Origin: Chitinispirillaceae bacterium
GTDB lineage: Bacteria; Fibrobacterota; Chitinivibrionia; Chitinivibrionales; Chitinispirillaceae
Length of the DNA stretch: 34,775 nt
NCBI GenBank assembly: GCA_016930275.1
Contig: JAFGHA010000107.1
Coordinates: 1 to 34,775 of the forward strand
Reading direction: 5' to 3'
Part shown: positions 16,105 to 27,200 of the stretch, piece after piece
Position numbering within the stretch: position 1 is the first letter of the stretch
Layout of the letters: the number at the start of each line of letters is the position of its first letter
Notes under the pieces: generated by a model
Told to the model about the DNA's origin: nothing
Databases searched by the model: none
Seen by the model: only the letters and a program-made list of their open reading frames with translations
Translations under genes and position numbers: made by a program

Positions 16105-17511
16105 ATGAATCAGAAACCATCCATATACGCTTTTCTCACCAGGTTCTTCATGACCCCGGAAGTTCCGGTCATGATGGTGCTGTGGACGTTGATTTTTATT
16201 GTTGCCGGTACTCCTTACCCCTACCATTACGACTCGGTCAATTATGCACTGGCCATTATCGAACGTTTCGACATCACGATCGATCAGCCGCATGCACCGG
16301 GCTACCTCTTTCACGTCCTCTTCGGCAGACTTGTTCACCTTCCGGTGCACAACCCCTACATTGTCCAGCAGCTGCAAAACCTCGTGTACCTCTCGCTCAT
16401 GCTCCCCTGCTGGTATCTGGCCAAACAACGGAAACCATTTGACATCCTTTTTCTCGGAACCTTTCCACTTACCCTGTTTTTTCCCGCCATCCCCATCGTT
16501 CATGCGGTCTCTCTCACCATCGGTACGTGGATGGCGTATTCCCTTTATAAAATGGAAGCGAAAGAGTGGTCACCGCTGGTGACGGGAGTCATCTTCGCGG
16601 TCGGTATCGGATTCCGGCAGGATACGCTCATCATGCTGGGTCCGCCGTTTCTCTATCTGCTCATACGCGGGCGCTACCCGCTCAGGATCTGGCTGCAGCT
16701 TGTCCTCATCGGAGCGGTCGTCTCACTTTCATGGTACCTCCCCACCCGCATGGCAAGCTGGGGGGTCGATCCGTTCAAGGCGACCAACGCCATGAATGTC
16801 AAATTCTATTACGCAAGTTCCGTACTGCTCGGTGCCCCATTGCGCGAGAATCTGCGGTGTGCGCTCCGTTTCTGCATATACGCCTTTGGCGTAATCGGTC
16901 CGGGAGGCCTCGTTCTCACCTGGTATTTTCTGCGCACCACACCGCGAAAAGAGTGGATTCCGGTGCTGCTTGCTCTCGCTCCGGTACTACTGTACGGCAC
17001 GGTGTTCCTGCTCTCTTTTTCCTATTATTATGCTTCGGTGCTCGGATTCTTCGGCATGTGGGTACTGCTTAAAAACGGCTTCCCCCGGCAGCGGAAGTAC
17101 CTGATGCTCGTGTGCGCACTGCTGAATCTCCTTTTTTTCTGGTTCATTCCCCGACCGCACTATGAGCCCTGGCGTGGAAATTTCCACACACGGCCGTTGC
17201 ATGAAAACCTGCTCAAACAGGCGGGATACATCGGTGCCAACGGTCGAAAGCAGGCACTTCATACCCGCGATATTGTCGCTTTCGCTGATTCCACCATCGG
17301 TAGGGCGGCATCCTTTCACGTTGAACAGGGATTTCTGTGGCCGCGAATCTGGAACTATCTTGCCCGATACCGGTGGCATAATAAAAACGTACCGTCGCCG
17401 GAGGAGGCAGATATGATTTTCGGTCCTGCAGTTGAGGGCCGCGCCGGAATGATCGTACGATCGGGAGATATGGCAGTGTATCGGGGTACCGCGGATCCTG
17501 TCACCCGTTAA
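16105..17511 (+). CDS. Polytopic membrane protein, probable GT-C-type glycosyltransferase
   Basis: 468 residues with about nine to ten membrane segments in residues 20-345 and a soluble C-terminal part of about 110 residues. The first loop has the GT-C pattern: YHYDSVNYALAI with D43, then FDITIDQPHAPGYLFHVLFGRL. An Asp in this loop is the usual catalytic base in lipid-phosphate-sugar transferases of the ArnT/PMT type. A later GIGFRQDTLIMLGP segment is also typical. Such enzymes move a sugar from a polyprenyl-phosphate carrier onto a lipid, glycan or protein on the periplasmic side. A GtrB-like GT2 gene that could make such a donor lies at 19629-20594. No strong Shine-Dalgarno precedes the ATG at 16105; an ATG at 16150 (residue 16) is an alternative. 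Acceptor and sugar are unknown. Confidence 0.78.
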   Translation: MNQKPSIYAFLTRFFMTPEVPVMMVLWTLIFIVAGTPYPYHYDSVNYALAIIERFDITIDQPHAPGYLFHVLFGRLVHLPVHNPYIVQQLQNLVYLSLMLPCWYLAKQRKPFDILFLGTFPLTLFFPAIPIVHAVSLTIGTWMAYSLYKMEAKEWSPLVTGVIFAVGIGFRQDTLIMLGPPFLYLLIRGRYPLRIWLQLVLIGAVVSLSWYLPTRMASWGVDPFKATNAMNVKFYYASSVLLGAPLRENLRCALRFCIYAFGVIGPGGLVLTWYFLRTTPRKEWIPVLLALAPVLLYGTVFLLSFSYYYASVLGFFGMWVLLKNGFPRQRKYLMLVCALLNLLFFWFIPRPHYEPWRGNFHTRPLHENLLKQAGYIGANGRKQALHTRDIVAFADSTIGRAASFHVEQGFLWPRIWNYLARYRWHNKNVPSPEEADMIFGPAVEGRAGMIVRSGDMAVYRGTADPVTR

Positions 17512-17550
17512 AAAACACGAAGCGGTAACAATTCATAAACGTACGATACG

Positions 17551-17633
17551 TAATAATATGAATTTAATTCATGTTTTTAATTATTATTTTAATAATTATA
17601 TTGAATTTATTGAATAGCATTCATATATTATTA
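17551..17633. repeat. AT-rich nested inverted repeats upstream of the AAA_14/DUF4143 gene
   Basis: Three symmetries are stacked here: a 15-base palindrome ATGAATTTAATTCAT (17558-17572), a perfect inverted repeat with nine-base arms TAATTATTA/TAATAATTA around TTT (17578-17598), and an outer pair TAATAATATGAAT (17551-17563) with its complement at 17619-17633 carrying one two-base insertion. The block ends two bases before the next start codon and replaces any visible Shine-Dalgarno. It could be a regulatory site or an insertion junction. Confidence 0.7.
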
Positions 17634-17635
17634 CT

Positions 17636-18871
17636 ATGAACTACCGTTCACGATACCTTGAATCAAAATTGAAACGCCTTTTTGATCACTTTCCGGTCAT
17701 AGTGATAACCGGTGCCCGCCAGGTCGGAAAAACAACTCTTATTGAACATTGTTTTTCGAATAAAGTAAAAACGATCACCTTCGATCCGGTGATGGATATT
17801 GCAAATGCCCGCACCGAACCGGAGTATTTTCTCCAGAACAACCCCGCACCCCTGTTTCTTGATGAGATTCAGTATGCACCCGAACTGCTTGGTCCGATAA
17901 AACGCCATGTCGACCGGCAGAAATCAACCGGGCAATATATTCTGAGCGGCTCACAAAACCTGTCAATCCTGAGCGATGTCGCGGAATCACTGGCAGGACG
18001 CGCGGCTGTCATTAATCTGATGGGATTGTCGTTTCGAGAACTGACCGGCAGTCTTGAAAAACCATCACTGCTGCAGAGATGGCTCAAGGAAGGTACATTC
18101 ACTCTGGACATGCTGCAGAATTCAACCGGACCGGAAAATTTTATCAGGCGGGCGTTCAGGGGAGGATATCCGGGAACAATTGATCTGCCGCAGGATCTGC
18201 TGAACGATTATTGGCGCTCCTACCTGCGAACGTATATCGAACGGGATGTCCGCCGAACCGCCAACCCGACAAACCTGCAGAAGTTCAGCCGGTTCATCAT
18301 GCTTCTTGCGGCATTAAGCGGCCATGAAATTAATTATGCCCACCTGGGGCGGGAACTTGCCATCGATCGCAATACGGCGGAAGCATGGACTGAAATAGCC
18401 CGAGCGACTTTCCAGTGGTATACCATTCCGGCATTCTCAAAAAATTCCATCAAACGGATTGCGGGAAAACCGAAAGGCTTCTTCGCCGACACCGGCTTTT
18501 TGACCTATCTGTTGTCGATCAGTTCCCCTGAAGGCATTCTTACCCACCCCAATCATGGTGCACTATTTGAAACGTGGGTATTTCTGGAAGTGCAGAAACA
18601 TCTCCAGGAAGCAGGCATGCCGAATGCGCTGTACCATTTCCGTACGTACAGCGGTGCTGAAGTCGATTGTGTCATCGAGCATAACGGGAGAATCTTTCTC
18701 ATCGAAATAAAAGCCACCGCACAACCGGGTAAAAAACATACAAGCGGGTTCCGCTCATTCAGGGAATACTTTCCGCAGGAGACTATTGCGGGAGAACTGA
18801 TCATCTGTTCGGTACCGGAACCCCTGCAGCTCAGTGAAACCTGCTTTGCCGTGCCCTGGTGGGAGCTGTAA
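17636..18871 (+). CDS. AAA_14 / DUF4143 ATPase
   Basis: 411 residues, full length. The AAA_14 part has Walker A GARQVGKTT (26-34), Walker B PLFLDEIQ (72-79, D76-E77) and the sensor-like YILSGSQN, followed by LMGLSFREL. The C-terminal DUF4143 part contains a winged-helix-like block (INYAHLGRELAIDRNTAEAW), FFADTGFLTYLL, and a PD-(D/E)xK-like ending, FRTYSGAEVDCVIE ... IFLIEIKAT. These proteins are widespread, often horizontally moved, and their function is not established; some are annotated as toxin-antitoxin-like or restriction-related. It sits between glycan genes with which it has no obvious link, behind an AT-rich palindromic block. No partner antitoxin gene is visible next to it. Confidence 0.95.
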   Translation: MNYRSRYLESKLKRLFDHFPVIVITGARQVGKTTLIEHCFSNKVKTITFDPVMDIANARTEPEYFLQNNPAPLFLDEIQYAPELLGPIKRHVDRQKSTGQYILSGSQNLSILSDVAESLAGRAAVINLMGLSFRELTGSLEKPSLLQRWLKEGTFTLDMLQNSTGPENFIRRAFRGGYPGTIDLPQDLLNDYWRSYLRTYIERDVRRTANPTNLQKFSRFIMLLAALSGHEINYAHLGRELAIDRNTAEAWTEIARATFQWYTIPAFSKNSIKRIAGKPKGFFADTGFLTYLLSISSPEGILTHPNHGALFETWVFLEVQKHLQEAGMPNALYHFRTYSGAEVDCVIEHNGRIFLIEIKATAQPGKKHTSGFRSFREYFPQETIAGELIICSVPEPLQLSETCFAVPWWEL

Positions 18872-18916
18872 AAAATCTCGATACGTACAAACAATCCGCA
18901 CCGGAAATACCATACA

Positions 18917-19660
18917 GTGAAAAACGAAGCAACAAAACAGCAGTTCTACCACCAGCTCGGGAGTGACTACTACTGGTTCGCCGGACACTATGCTCTGGCG
19001 GATATGCTGCTTGCCCGCTTCCGGCGCAAACACGCCGCCAATCTGTTGAATATCGGCTGCGGACCGAATGAATTCTCCCCCGCCTCGAGCGGTACGTGGT
19101 TGATCAGCGCCGATTATTCCTTCGAGGCATGCCGTCTGGCGAAACAACGGCAACCGCTCGCCGCGGTGGTCTGTTGTGATGCGCAACAGCTGCCCTTCAG
19201 GAACGGTTCCATCGGGACGGTTATCGCGCTGGAACTGCTTGAACACCTTGAGCAGGATCAGCTTGCCGGAAGGGAATTCGGAAGAGTGCTGGAACGGGAC
19301 GGCATAGTGCTTGTTTCCGTGCCCGCCTATCGTTTTCTGTGGGGAAGTCACGACGTCTGGAACCGGCATGTCCGACGCTATTCGACCGGTTCATTCCGTC
19401 AACTTGTCGACGGTACGGAGTTACGGATTTCCTATCTCACCTACTACAAGTTCCTGTTCGTCATACCGCTTTTTTTATTCAGGAACATCAAAAAACTGCT
19501 GGGGGGAGCCGAAGCCTCTCACGATTTTCTTCCGGTACCCCGTCCCCTTAATGCGCTGCTGCGCGGATACCTTCTTTTTGAAGCGGTGATAGCCCGGAGA
19601 GTTCCCCTTCCGGCGGGGGTAAGTCTCTTCAGTGTTCTGTCGCGCTCCGACCACCGCTGA
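18917..19660 (+). CDS. Class I SAM-dependent methyltransferase
   Basis: 247 residues with a GTG start. Motif I is LLNIGCGPNEF (43-53), the acidic end of strand 2 is ISADYS (D66), then CCDAQQLPF (87-94), ALELLEHL (104-111) and ERDGIVLVSVPAY. The C-terminal region (about 150-247: WGSHDVWNRHVRRYS, FLFVIPLFLFRNIKKLLGG) resembles methyltransferases from glycan and lipid-linked sugar clusters, which often touch the membrane. It is 45 bases after the AAA_14 gene and its last 32 bases overlap the convergent GT2 gene, a likely functional neighbour. The substrate cannot be read from sequence. Confidence 0.9.
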   Translation: MKNEATKQQFYHQLGSDYYWFAGHYALADMLLARFRRKHAANLLNIGCGPNEFSPASSGTWLISADYSFEACRLAKQRQPLAAVVCCDAQQLPFRNGSIGTVIALELLEHLEQDQLAGREFGRVLERDGIVLVSVPAYRFLWGSHDVWNRHVRRYSTGSFRQLVDGTELRISYLTYYKFLFVIPLFLFRNIKKLLGGAEASHDFLPVPRPLNALLRGYLLFEAVIARRVPLPAGVSLFSVLSRSDHR

Positions 19661-20594
19661 CCCGCTCCTCGATGTGAATACGGGACGTTTTTTTCAGCAC
19701 CCGGTAGATGCGGCCGAGATATTCTCCGAGAATACCCAGAAAAACGGAATTAAGCCCGATTGAAAAAAGAATCAAAAGCGTGGTGGTGGCGAATCCGCGC
19801 GGCCAGTTGCCGATCCCTAGACGCCAGGAAACAAGATACACGATAAGAAGAACCATGGAGCCGAACGAAACGAACAGGCCGGTCCATATCGCCGCCCGCA
19901 AAGGAATCACCGAATGGTCGAGTATGCCATTGACCGCCAGTTTCAGCAGTTTCCATAGTGAGTACTTGCTCTTGCCGGCATGTCGCGCCGGCCGGTCGTA
20001 GGGAATCCCCGTCTGCCGGAATCCCATCGCGGCAATTGCTCCACGCAGATAGAACTGGTCGTCGTCGAGGCGGCGCAGGGCATCGATAATAGTCCGGTCG
20101 ATCAACCGGAAATCGCCGGCATCTGGAGGCAGGGAAGCTTCGCTGAGCAGATTGATGATGCCGTACCCCGCATGACGCAACCGCTGCATCAGCCAGGACT
20201 CTTCGCGCCGTTGCCGGATTCCGTAGACCACATGAAACCCTTCCTCCCATTTCCGGATGAATGCCGGAAGTAGTGAAGGAGGATCCTGCAGATCGCAGTC
20301 GAGCTGCACCGCAGCACTGCCGGTGGCCTGCTTCATTCCCGTAAAAATCGCACGCTGATGCCCGAAATTCCGTGAGAGACGAAGAACGATCACCCGGGGA
20401 TCTTTTTGTGCGATTTCTTTAAGGAGAGTAAAGGTCCGGTCGCTGCTGTGGTCATCGACAAAAAGGAGTTCAAGATTATAACCGGAAAGCTCCGTACTCA
20501 CTACGCGGGTGATTTCATCGTATACCGTACGAACATTTTCCTCTTCATTGTAACAGGGTACAATGATGCTGATTTTTTTTTCTGTTGAAGGCAT
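19629..20594 (-). CDS. GT2 family polyprenyl-phosphate glycosyltransferase (GtrB/DPM-like)
   Basis: 321 residues from the ATG at 20594, the normal length for this group. The open frame continues upstream to 20711 and beyond, but those residues look like decayed coding sequence rather than GT2. From the ATG: KKISIIVPCYNEEENV, VDDHSSDRT (46-54), LSRNFGHQRAIFTG, LDCDLQDPP with D99 and D101 binding metal-nucleotide sugar, GDFRLIDR, YLRGAIAAMGF and ARHAGKSKYS. Two C-terminal membrane helices (about 240-305) and EYLGRIYRVLKK complete the GtrB pattern. The enzyme would transfer a hexose from UDP- or GDP-sugar to undecaprenyl phosphate on the cytoplasmic face, supplying GT-C enzymes such as the one at 16105. 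The sugar is unknown. It converges with and overlaps the methyltransferase gene. Confidence 0.93.
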   Translation of the reverse strand: MPSTEKKISIIVPCYNEEENVRTVYDEITRVVSTELSGYNLELLFVDDHSSDRTFTLLKEIAQKDPRVIVLRLSRNFGHQRAIFTGMKQATGSAAVQLDCDLQDPPSLLPAFIRKWEEGFHVVYGIRQRREESWLMQRLRHAGYGIINLLSEASLPPDAGDFRLIDRTIIDALRRLDDDQFYLRGAIAAMGFRQTGIPYDRPARHAGKSKYSLWKLLKLAVNGILDHSVIPLRAAIWTGLFVSFGSMVLLIVYLVSWRLGIGNWPRGFATTTLLILFSIGLNSVFLGILGEYLGRIYRVLKKTSRIHIEERVSGGRSATEH

Positions 20595-21168
20595 TACAGA
20601 TCCAGAATCGGAGTTCAAGTAATAGTCCGGAATACTAAGTATCTCATAATCCTTTGGTTTAAGCAAGGTTATAAGGCGACTTCCATACTCCTCCAGTTTT
20701 TGCTTCACCACGATCAGTTCACTCTCCGCCCCCCACCACCGCAGGATGTATTTGCAGATGGCCGTCCATGAGAATACTTTTTCTGCTGCAGAACCTATGT
20801 TTCCACGTTAGCAATAACCAGCCAGGTCACCAACAGTGCTGACCGTGCTTCTTCGAAGTATGTTGTATCGTTCAATGCAATCCACTGATTTAAAAGTGGT
20901 TGTATGATTCCTTCAAAGAACGGATAAAAATCTCCCGTGGCTCAACCATCCATTTCATACGCCGATGGGCTGAAATTTTTGCTTTTATTGTCTTTAACCA
21001 CCTATTTTTACAGGGATGGAATTGCTGAATCAGCGAACCGACAATTACGATTGCCGGTGAGGTTCGTGCTGGAAATTTTATTCGTTTCCGCTTGAATCCG
21101 GAAATTCACCTGTCCGCGTTGATTACGGCACGACTGGTTTTGAACAGGAATATTGCGACTATAAATTT
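20595..21168 (-). pseudogene. Degenerate coding remnant, unidentified
   Basis: About 570 bases without an intact gene. On the minus strand three stretches read like protein in different frames: about 21168-20890 (includes HRRMKWMVEPREIF and one internal TGA), about 20931-20798 (FFEGIIQPLLNQWIALNDTT, ends in TAG at 20795-20797), and 20807-20595 (EKVFSWTAICKYILRWWG, then KQKLEEYGSRLI), the last in frame with the GT2 gene. A gene broken by frameshifts and stops would explain this. I do not recognise the family. Chance open frames in AT-rich DNA remain possible. Confidence 0.4.
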
Positions 21169-21220
21169 AAGTTCTTCCCCGTTTTTTGATTCTGTTAAAA
21201 TGTACATTGGAGTTTAACTT

Positions 21221-24200
21221 ATGAAGCGATTGCTGTTTTTTATCGTATCGTTCTCTTTTCTTTTTATCTGTGAGCCTCTGCCGAGCTACTACGATCCCGA
21301 TTCTCCGGATTTCCTTCAGCCCAATTTCACGGTCGATCTTGAGGGTTCCGAATTCTGGGACGGTGACACGGTCTCGGCGGATACCGTGCACCTCTCTCTG
21401 CAGGGCAACCAGATATCCCGTGAGACGAGTCTCTTCCGGCAATTGCTTGATGACGGAGAGTGGTCTGACTGGCAGGAGGTCACTTCGGGAATGTACGAAA
21501 TTGAGTTTTCGGATCTTGCCGAAGGACTCCATACGCTCACGATCGCGGTCTGCTACGACCCCGAGGCGAAAGTGACCGATTCAACGATCACTTTTTACAA
21601 AGCGGTGACTCCCTCCGTCGCCATAGTAAATGAAACGGACCTCTCCTTTGAGGTGGGAGCACCCTGCACGCTTCAGGTGACAGCTGCGGGTACCGGTAAC
21701 CTCGTCTATAGCTGGTATCACGACAGTGTCCTGATTGACTCCGCAACCGGAGATATGCTCGTATTGGATAATGTCACCGCAGCAGAAGCGGGAGAATACT
21801 ATTGCCGGATAACCAATACGTGGGGTGAAACCGTCAGTCCGGAAGTGCACGTGAGTGTGCTCTACCGGATAGTTTATAACGGCAACGGGAATACGGGCGG
21901 AGAAGCACCGGTTGATACGAATATCTATGATTCTGAGGCACTGGCGACACTGCTTGAAAACAACGGTAATCTTACCCGCAGAGGATATACATTCGGCGGG
22001 TGGAATCAGACCACCGACGGAAGTGGTGATACACTCGATTCCGAAATCGGATTCGCCTCACAAACGGAAAATGTCACGCTTTACGCGGAGTGGATTCCCA
22101 ATCCTAGCCATACCCTGCAATTTGACGCTAACGGTGCGACGTGGGAAGATACCACCGAGACTGAACTCTCGTATCGTTCGGGTGAATTGATAACGATTCC
22201 GGGCACCGGTGAAATTCTGAGTAACGAGGGATATACCTTCATCGGGTGGAATACCGAACCGGACGGCAGCGGAACCACCTACGGACAGAACGACCTTCTG
22301 GAAATGGGTGACAGGGATATAACGCTGTATGCGCAGTGGACCAGCAACCCGACGGTTACGGTAATCTACGATGCAAACAATGCTGACGGTGGAGAGGTAC
22401 CAGTTGACGCGAAACATTACCGCGAGGGAGATGTGGTCACGGTCGCAGGCAACAGCGGTGCTCTTGTCCGGGAGGGCTATTCATTCATCGGCTGGACAGC
22501 CGCGGCGGAGGGTGGAACCGGTTATTCACCCGGTGCGACGTTTGTTATGGCGGGTGAAAATATTACTCTTTACGCCCGCTGGACCAGCAGTCCCATCGTC
22601 ACCATCACGTATCGGGGTAACGGCAATACCGGAGGCGTGGAGCCGGAACCGGTGAGCGGAGAATCAGGCAGCGAGGTAACGGTGGCCGGACCGGGAATTT
22701 TAAGCAGGAAAGGATATACCTTTTCCGGCTGGAATACCGCCGCTGACGGCAGCGGGGAAACGTATGCGCCCAACAGTTCTATTACGGTCGAAGAAAACGA
22801 TACTCTTTATGCAGTGTGGGAAATCAATACCTACACCGTCATCTACGACGGCAACGGCAGTGACGGCGGGAATGTTCCTGAAGCGGTCGACTTTACCTAC
22901 GATACAGAGGTTGAAGTCGGCGCGGCGGGAGACCTCTCCCGTACCGGATATAGTTTCGACCGCTGGAATACCGAGAGTGATCCGGAGCTTGGCGAATATT
23001 ACAACGCGGGTGAAACGTTTATCATGCCCGATTCAGACGTGACGCTCTATGCCTGCTGGGCGGTCAATAGTTACACGATCACCTATAGCGGTAACGGTCA
23101 CACCGGTGGTTCGGTGCCCGACGCGGTAACGAGCGACTACAACGAACCGGTTACCACGGCCTCCGGAAGTTCACTGGTACGTGAAGGATACACGATTTCC
23201 GGATGGAATACGGCTTCTGACGGCAGCGGTGCGAACTACCCGCTCGAAACGGTTTTTCCGATGGGAGCGGAGGATCTTGAGCTGTTTGCCGTGTGGACAC
23301 CGAATCCGTACACGGTTACCTTTGATAAAAACGCGGAGGACGCAACCGGTGAGATGCCGCCACAGACAATCGCCTGCGACGTGACGGTCCATCTCTCCGT
23401 GAATCAGTTTCAACGTGACGGGATGGCGTTTGCCGGATGGTCGAGCAGTACCGATGGTGCAATAGAGTATACCGACAAGGCGGAATACACGATGGGTACT
23501 GAAAACGTGATCCTCTACGCGCAGTGGTCAACTGATTTTCACTCCATTACCTTTGATAAGAACGACGAGGACGCAACCGGTGAGATGCCTCCACAGAATG
23601 TGCCTAGTTCCTCGACGGTGGCGCTTGCAGCAAACGCGTTTGAAAAGACGGACTGGGCTTTCGCCGGATGGTCAACTACCGCCGATGGTGAGGTGGAGTA
23701 TACCGATGAAGCAGATTTTGAAATGGGGACGGAAGATGTAACGCTGTATGCAAAGTGGAACATCGTTCCACCGGCTATCGCTTTCACGGCATCGAGTGGA
23801 TCGGGCAGTGAATCGGTCGCCTCGCCTGCCATTACCGTGACGGCAAATCCGATACCTCTTTCCGGCCGGACCTACTCGGTGAGCTATACACTGAGCGGTA
23901 CGGCGACCGGCGGAGGAACCGATTATACACTTGATAACGGCACGCTTACCTTCACTTCAGCAACGTTTTCACAAACGATCCCGCTTTCCATTGCCGGAGA
24001 TGCCGTAACTGAAGGAGATGAGACGGTCATTATCACGCTTGTGGATCCGACCGGCGGTGCGACGCTTGGAAGTCCCTCGCAATTTACGTATACAATTATC
24101 GATGATGACCGGACGGTCGCCTTTGCATCGGCTTCGGGCTCGGGTCCTGAATCGGGTACCGGTCCGACTGTTACCGTTTCACTTTCATCTGCATTGCCGA

Positions 24201-27200
24201 CCGGTCAAACCGGGTCGGTACAGTATGCGGTAACCGGTGGCACGGCAACCGGCAATGGGACCGACTATACCCTTGCAAACGGCACCTTGATTTTCGATGC
24301 ATCGAACAGTTCCCGCACGGTACCGCTTACGATAATTGATGATGCGATCAACGAAGCTAACGAAACGGTTGTCATTACGTTGTCGAGTCCGACCAACCTG
24401 TTACTTGGAACGGTGGTCACCTACACATATACCATCACCGATAACGATCCGGTGATTATCGCCTTCACGACACCGAACGGCTCGGGCAGCGAATCGGTCG
24501 CTTCACCGGTCATTACCGTGAGGGCAAATCCTGCGCCACGTTCCGGGCAGACCTTTTCGGTGAATTATTCAGTAGGTGGCACGGCAACCGGCGGCGGAAC
24601 CGACTACACGCTTGATGACGGTACACTTACCTTCACTTCGACAACGCCTTCACAAACGATCCCGTTTTCTATTATCAGCGATGCCGCTGCAGAAGCGGAT
24701 GAAACCGTCATTATCACACTTGTAAACCAGACCGGCGGAGCGGTTCTTGGCAGTCCTTCGCAATTCACGTATACGATTATCGATGACGACCGGACCGTGT
24801 TTTTTGCTTCCGCAAACGGATCAGGTTTGGAATCGCAGACTTCAGCTGCGGTTACCGTATCGGTCAGTCCGGTGCCGGTGGTCGGTCAGAGTTATACTGT
24901 TAATTATGCAGCAACCAGTAACGGTACCGCAAGCAATGGAAACGACTATACGTTGACGAGCGGATCCCTCACGTTCGATGCCGTCAACCTGTCGCAGACC
25001 ATTACGATTACTATTATCGATGAGGAGATGGTGGAACCTGATGAAACAGTGGTTGTTACATTGTCGAGTCCTTCAGTGGGAATTGAACTCGGCAGCCCGT
25101 CTACCTATACCTATACGATTCTGAACGATGACCGGACGGTCGCCTTCGAGTCGGTTGAAGGCTCGGGGCTTGAATCGTTTGCCGAACCGACCATAACAGT
25201 TTCTCTCTCGGCTGCATTGCCGAACGGTCAGACCGGGTCGGTGGATTATGCGGTGGTAAGCGGTGGCACGGCGAGTGGTGACGACTATACCCTTGCTGAT
25301 GGTACACTGAATTTTAATGATGCACACGATTACCTGGCGGTCCCGCTTGTAATAGAAGAGGATGGACTCAATGAGGCCGATGAAACAGTTGTCATCAGGT
25401 TATCGAATCCAACTAATCTCACACTTGGAACAAATGAAACGTATACGTATACAATTATCAACAATGATCCATCGGTTATTTCTTTCACTACCTCCAGCGG
25501 AACGGGTAGTGAAACGGGATCTTCACAGACCATTACGGTAACGGCAAGCCCGTCACCTGGTACCGGCTTGACGCATTCAGTAGATCTATCAGTGAGTGGT
25601 TCGGCGGAAAGCGGCAGTGATTATCTTCCTATCAACGGATCACTGAGTTTTGATGCCGGCAACACCTCGAAAACGATCCAGTTGACGATTGTGGATGATC
25701 CGTTGGGCGAAGGGTACGAGACAATAGAAATTAACCTCGTTAACGCGACTGACGGTGCAACAGTCGGGAGTATTCCAACCTTCACCTACACTATTGTTGA
25801 TGATGATATAGGTCCGGTCGCTTACGTGAGTCAAAATGCCAACGAACCGTACACAGGAGCGTCATGGGAGAATGCCTTCCGCTATGTTCAGGATGCGCTT
25901 GCAGCAGCAAGTGCCCCGAACAGCCCGATCAACGAAATTCATGTCGCAACGGGCGTCTATTATCCGGATGAGAGCGAAGCGAATCCGGATGGTACTGATG
26001 ATCGGGCATCCACCTTTGCACTGGTTAACGGTGTGAACCTGCTTGGAGGTTATCCGTCCGGAGGTGGTATACGAAACCCTGAACTCTACGTGACGGCCCT
26101 GAATGGTAATATCGACCACGAGCACGGAAATACTGACCCGGATGGAAACTCTTACCATGTGGTTACCGGGGCGAATTGCGTGATTGACGGGTTTACCATA
26201 ACCGGCGGGTATCCCGACGAAGGTTCCGGAGGAGAATATTACGGCGGGGGGTTAGTCGTGAACCCATCACTCATTCAAACAGTGAACAACTGTAATTTCA
26301 TTGAGAATAATGGGGCCTGGTATGGTTCCGGTGCATATGTAAATGGAAGTACAGTGCTATTTGAAAATTGTTCATTTGAAAAGAATGGCCTAACAGATAG
26401 TTATAACACTTACGGCGGAGGTCTCTTTATCAATGACTATAATGAAAACGACGCAACTGTAGCGATAAACAATTCGAGCTTTTTTAATAACAAGGCGGGA
26501 GAAGCGGGAGGTGCAATCAACTTTTGGGGAGGTTCACTGACAATAATCAATTCCGTTTTTAAAGGCAACTCGGCAAGAACCTATGGAGGTGCAATACACG
26601 CCAATGGAAACGGGCTCAAGATCATCGGGTGCAATTTTATCAGTAATATCCAAACCGACGACATTGGTACTTACGGGGGTGGCGCAGTTTCAATACAAGG
26701 TTCGAACAATCAGAGTATTATTGACAAGTGTTCATTTTCTTTCAATACCTCTGCCAAGGATGGAGGAGCGATAAGTTACAGCAGTTGTTGGGGAATACAT
26801 CGCGTCACGAATTCGGTTTTTCTTGGAGATACCGCAGAAAACGGAGGTGCCATACGTCTGTATCTTGCGGCGCAGGAATACGATCCGGTTTCTATCGTCA
26901 ATTGCACCTTCAGCGGCAATACAGCAACCGATACCTATTACGGGGGAGGCGCAATTTACAGTAACAACTCAAAATCTGAAATCATAAACTGCATTTTATG
27001 GAACAATACGGCTTCCGAATATCCGGATATTTATTTTGAACCTGGAACGATCGGCCCAGCAGTGAGTAACTGCGACATTCAGCACGGCGGCTACGGCGGA
27101 ACCAATGGCAATATCAGTGATGACCCGGAGTTCTGTAATATTTCTCCAGCCACCTACAGGGAAACGAAGATCAAGGATACTTCACCATGCTTCGGCAGAG

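Noticed and set aside
17636-18871. AAA_14/DUF4143 gene as part of an insertion sequence or defence island
   Set aside because: No transposase, target-site duplication or second defence gene is visible nearby, so only possible transfer is noted.
20595-20711. N-terminal extension of the GT2 protein from a GTG at 20711
   Set aside because: The extra 39 residues do not resemble GT2 proteins and continue upstream as decayed coding sequence; the ATG at 20594 gives the normal family start.
21280-21300. Lipoprotein call for the giant protein from the Cys near residue 17
   Set aside because: The residue before Cys is Ile and the -3 position is Leu/Phe, unlike a normal lipobox, so only a signal peptide is claimed.
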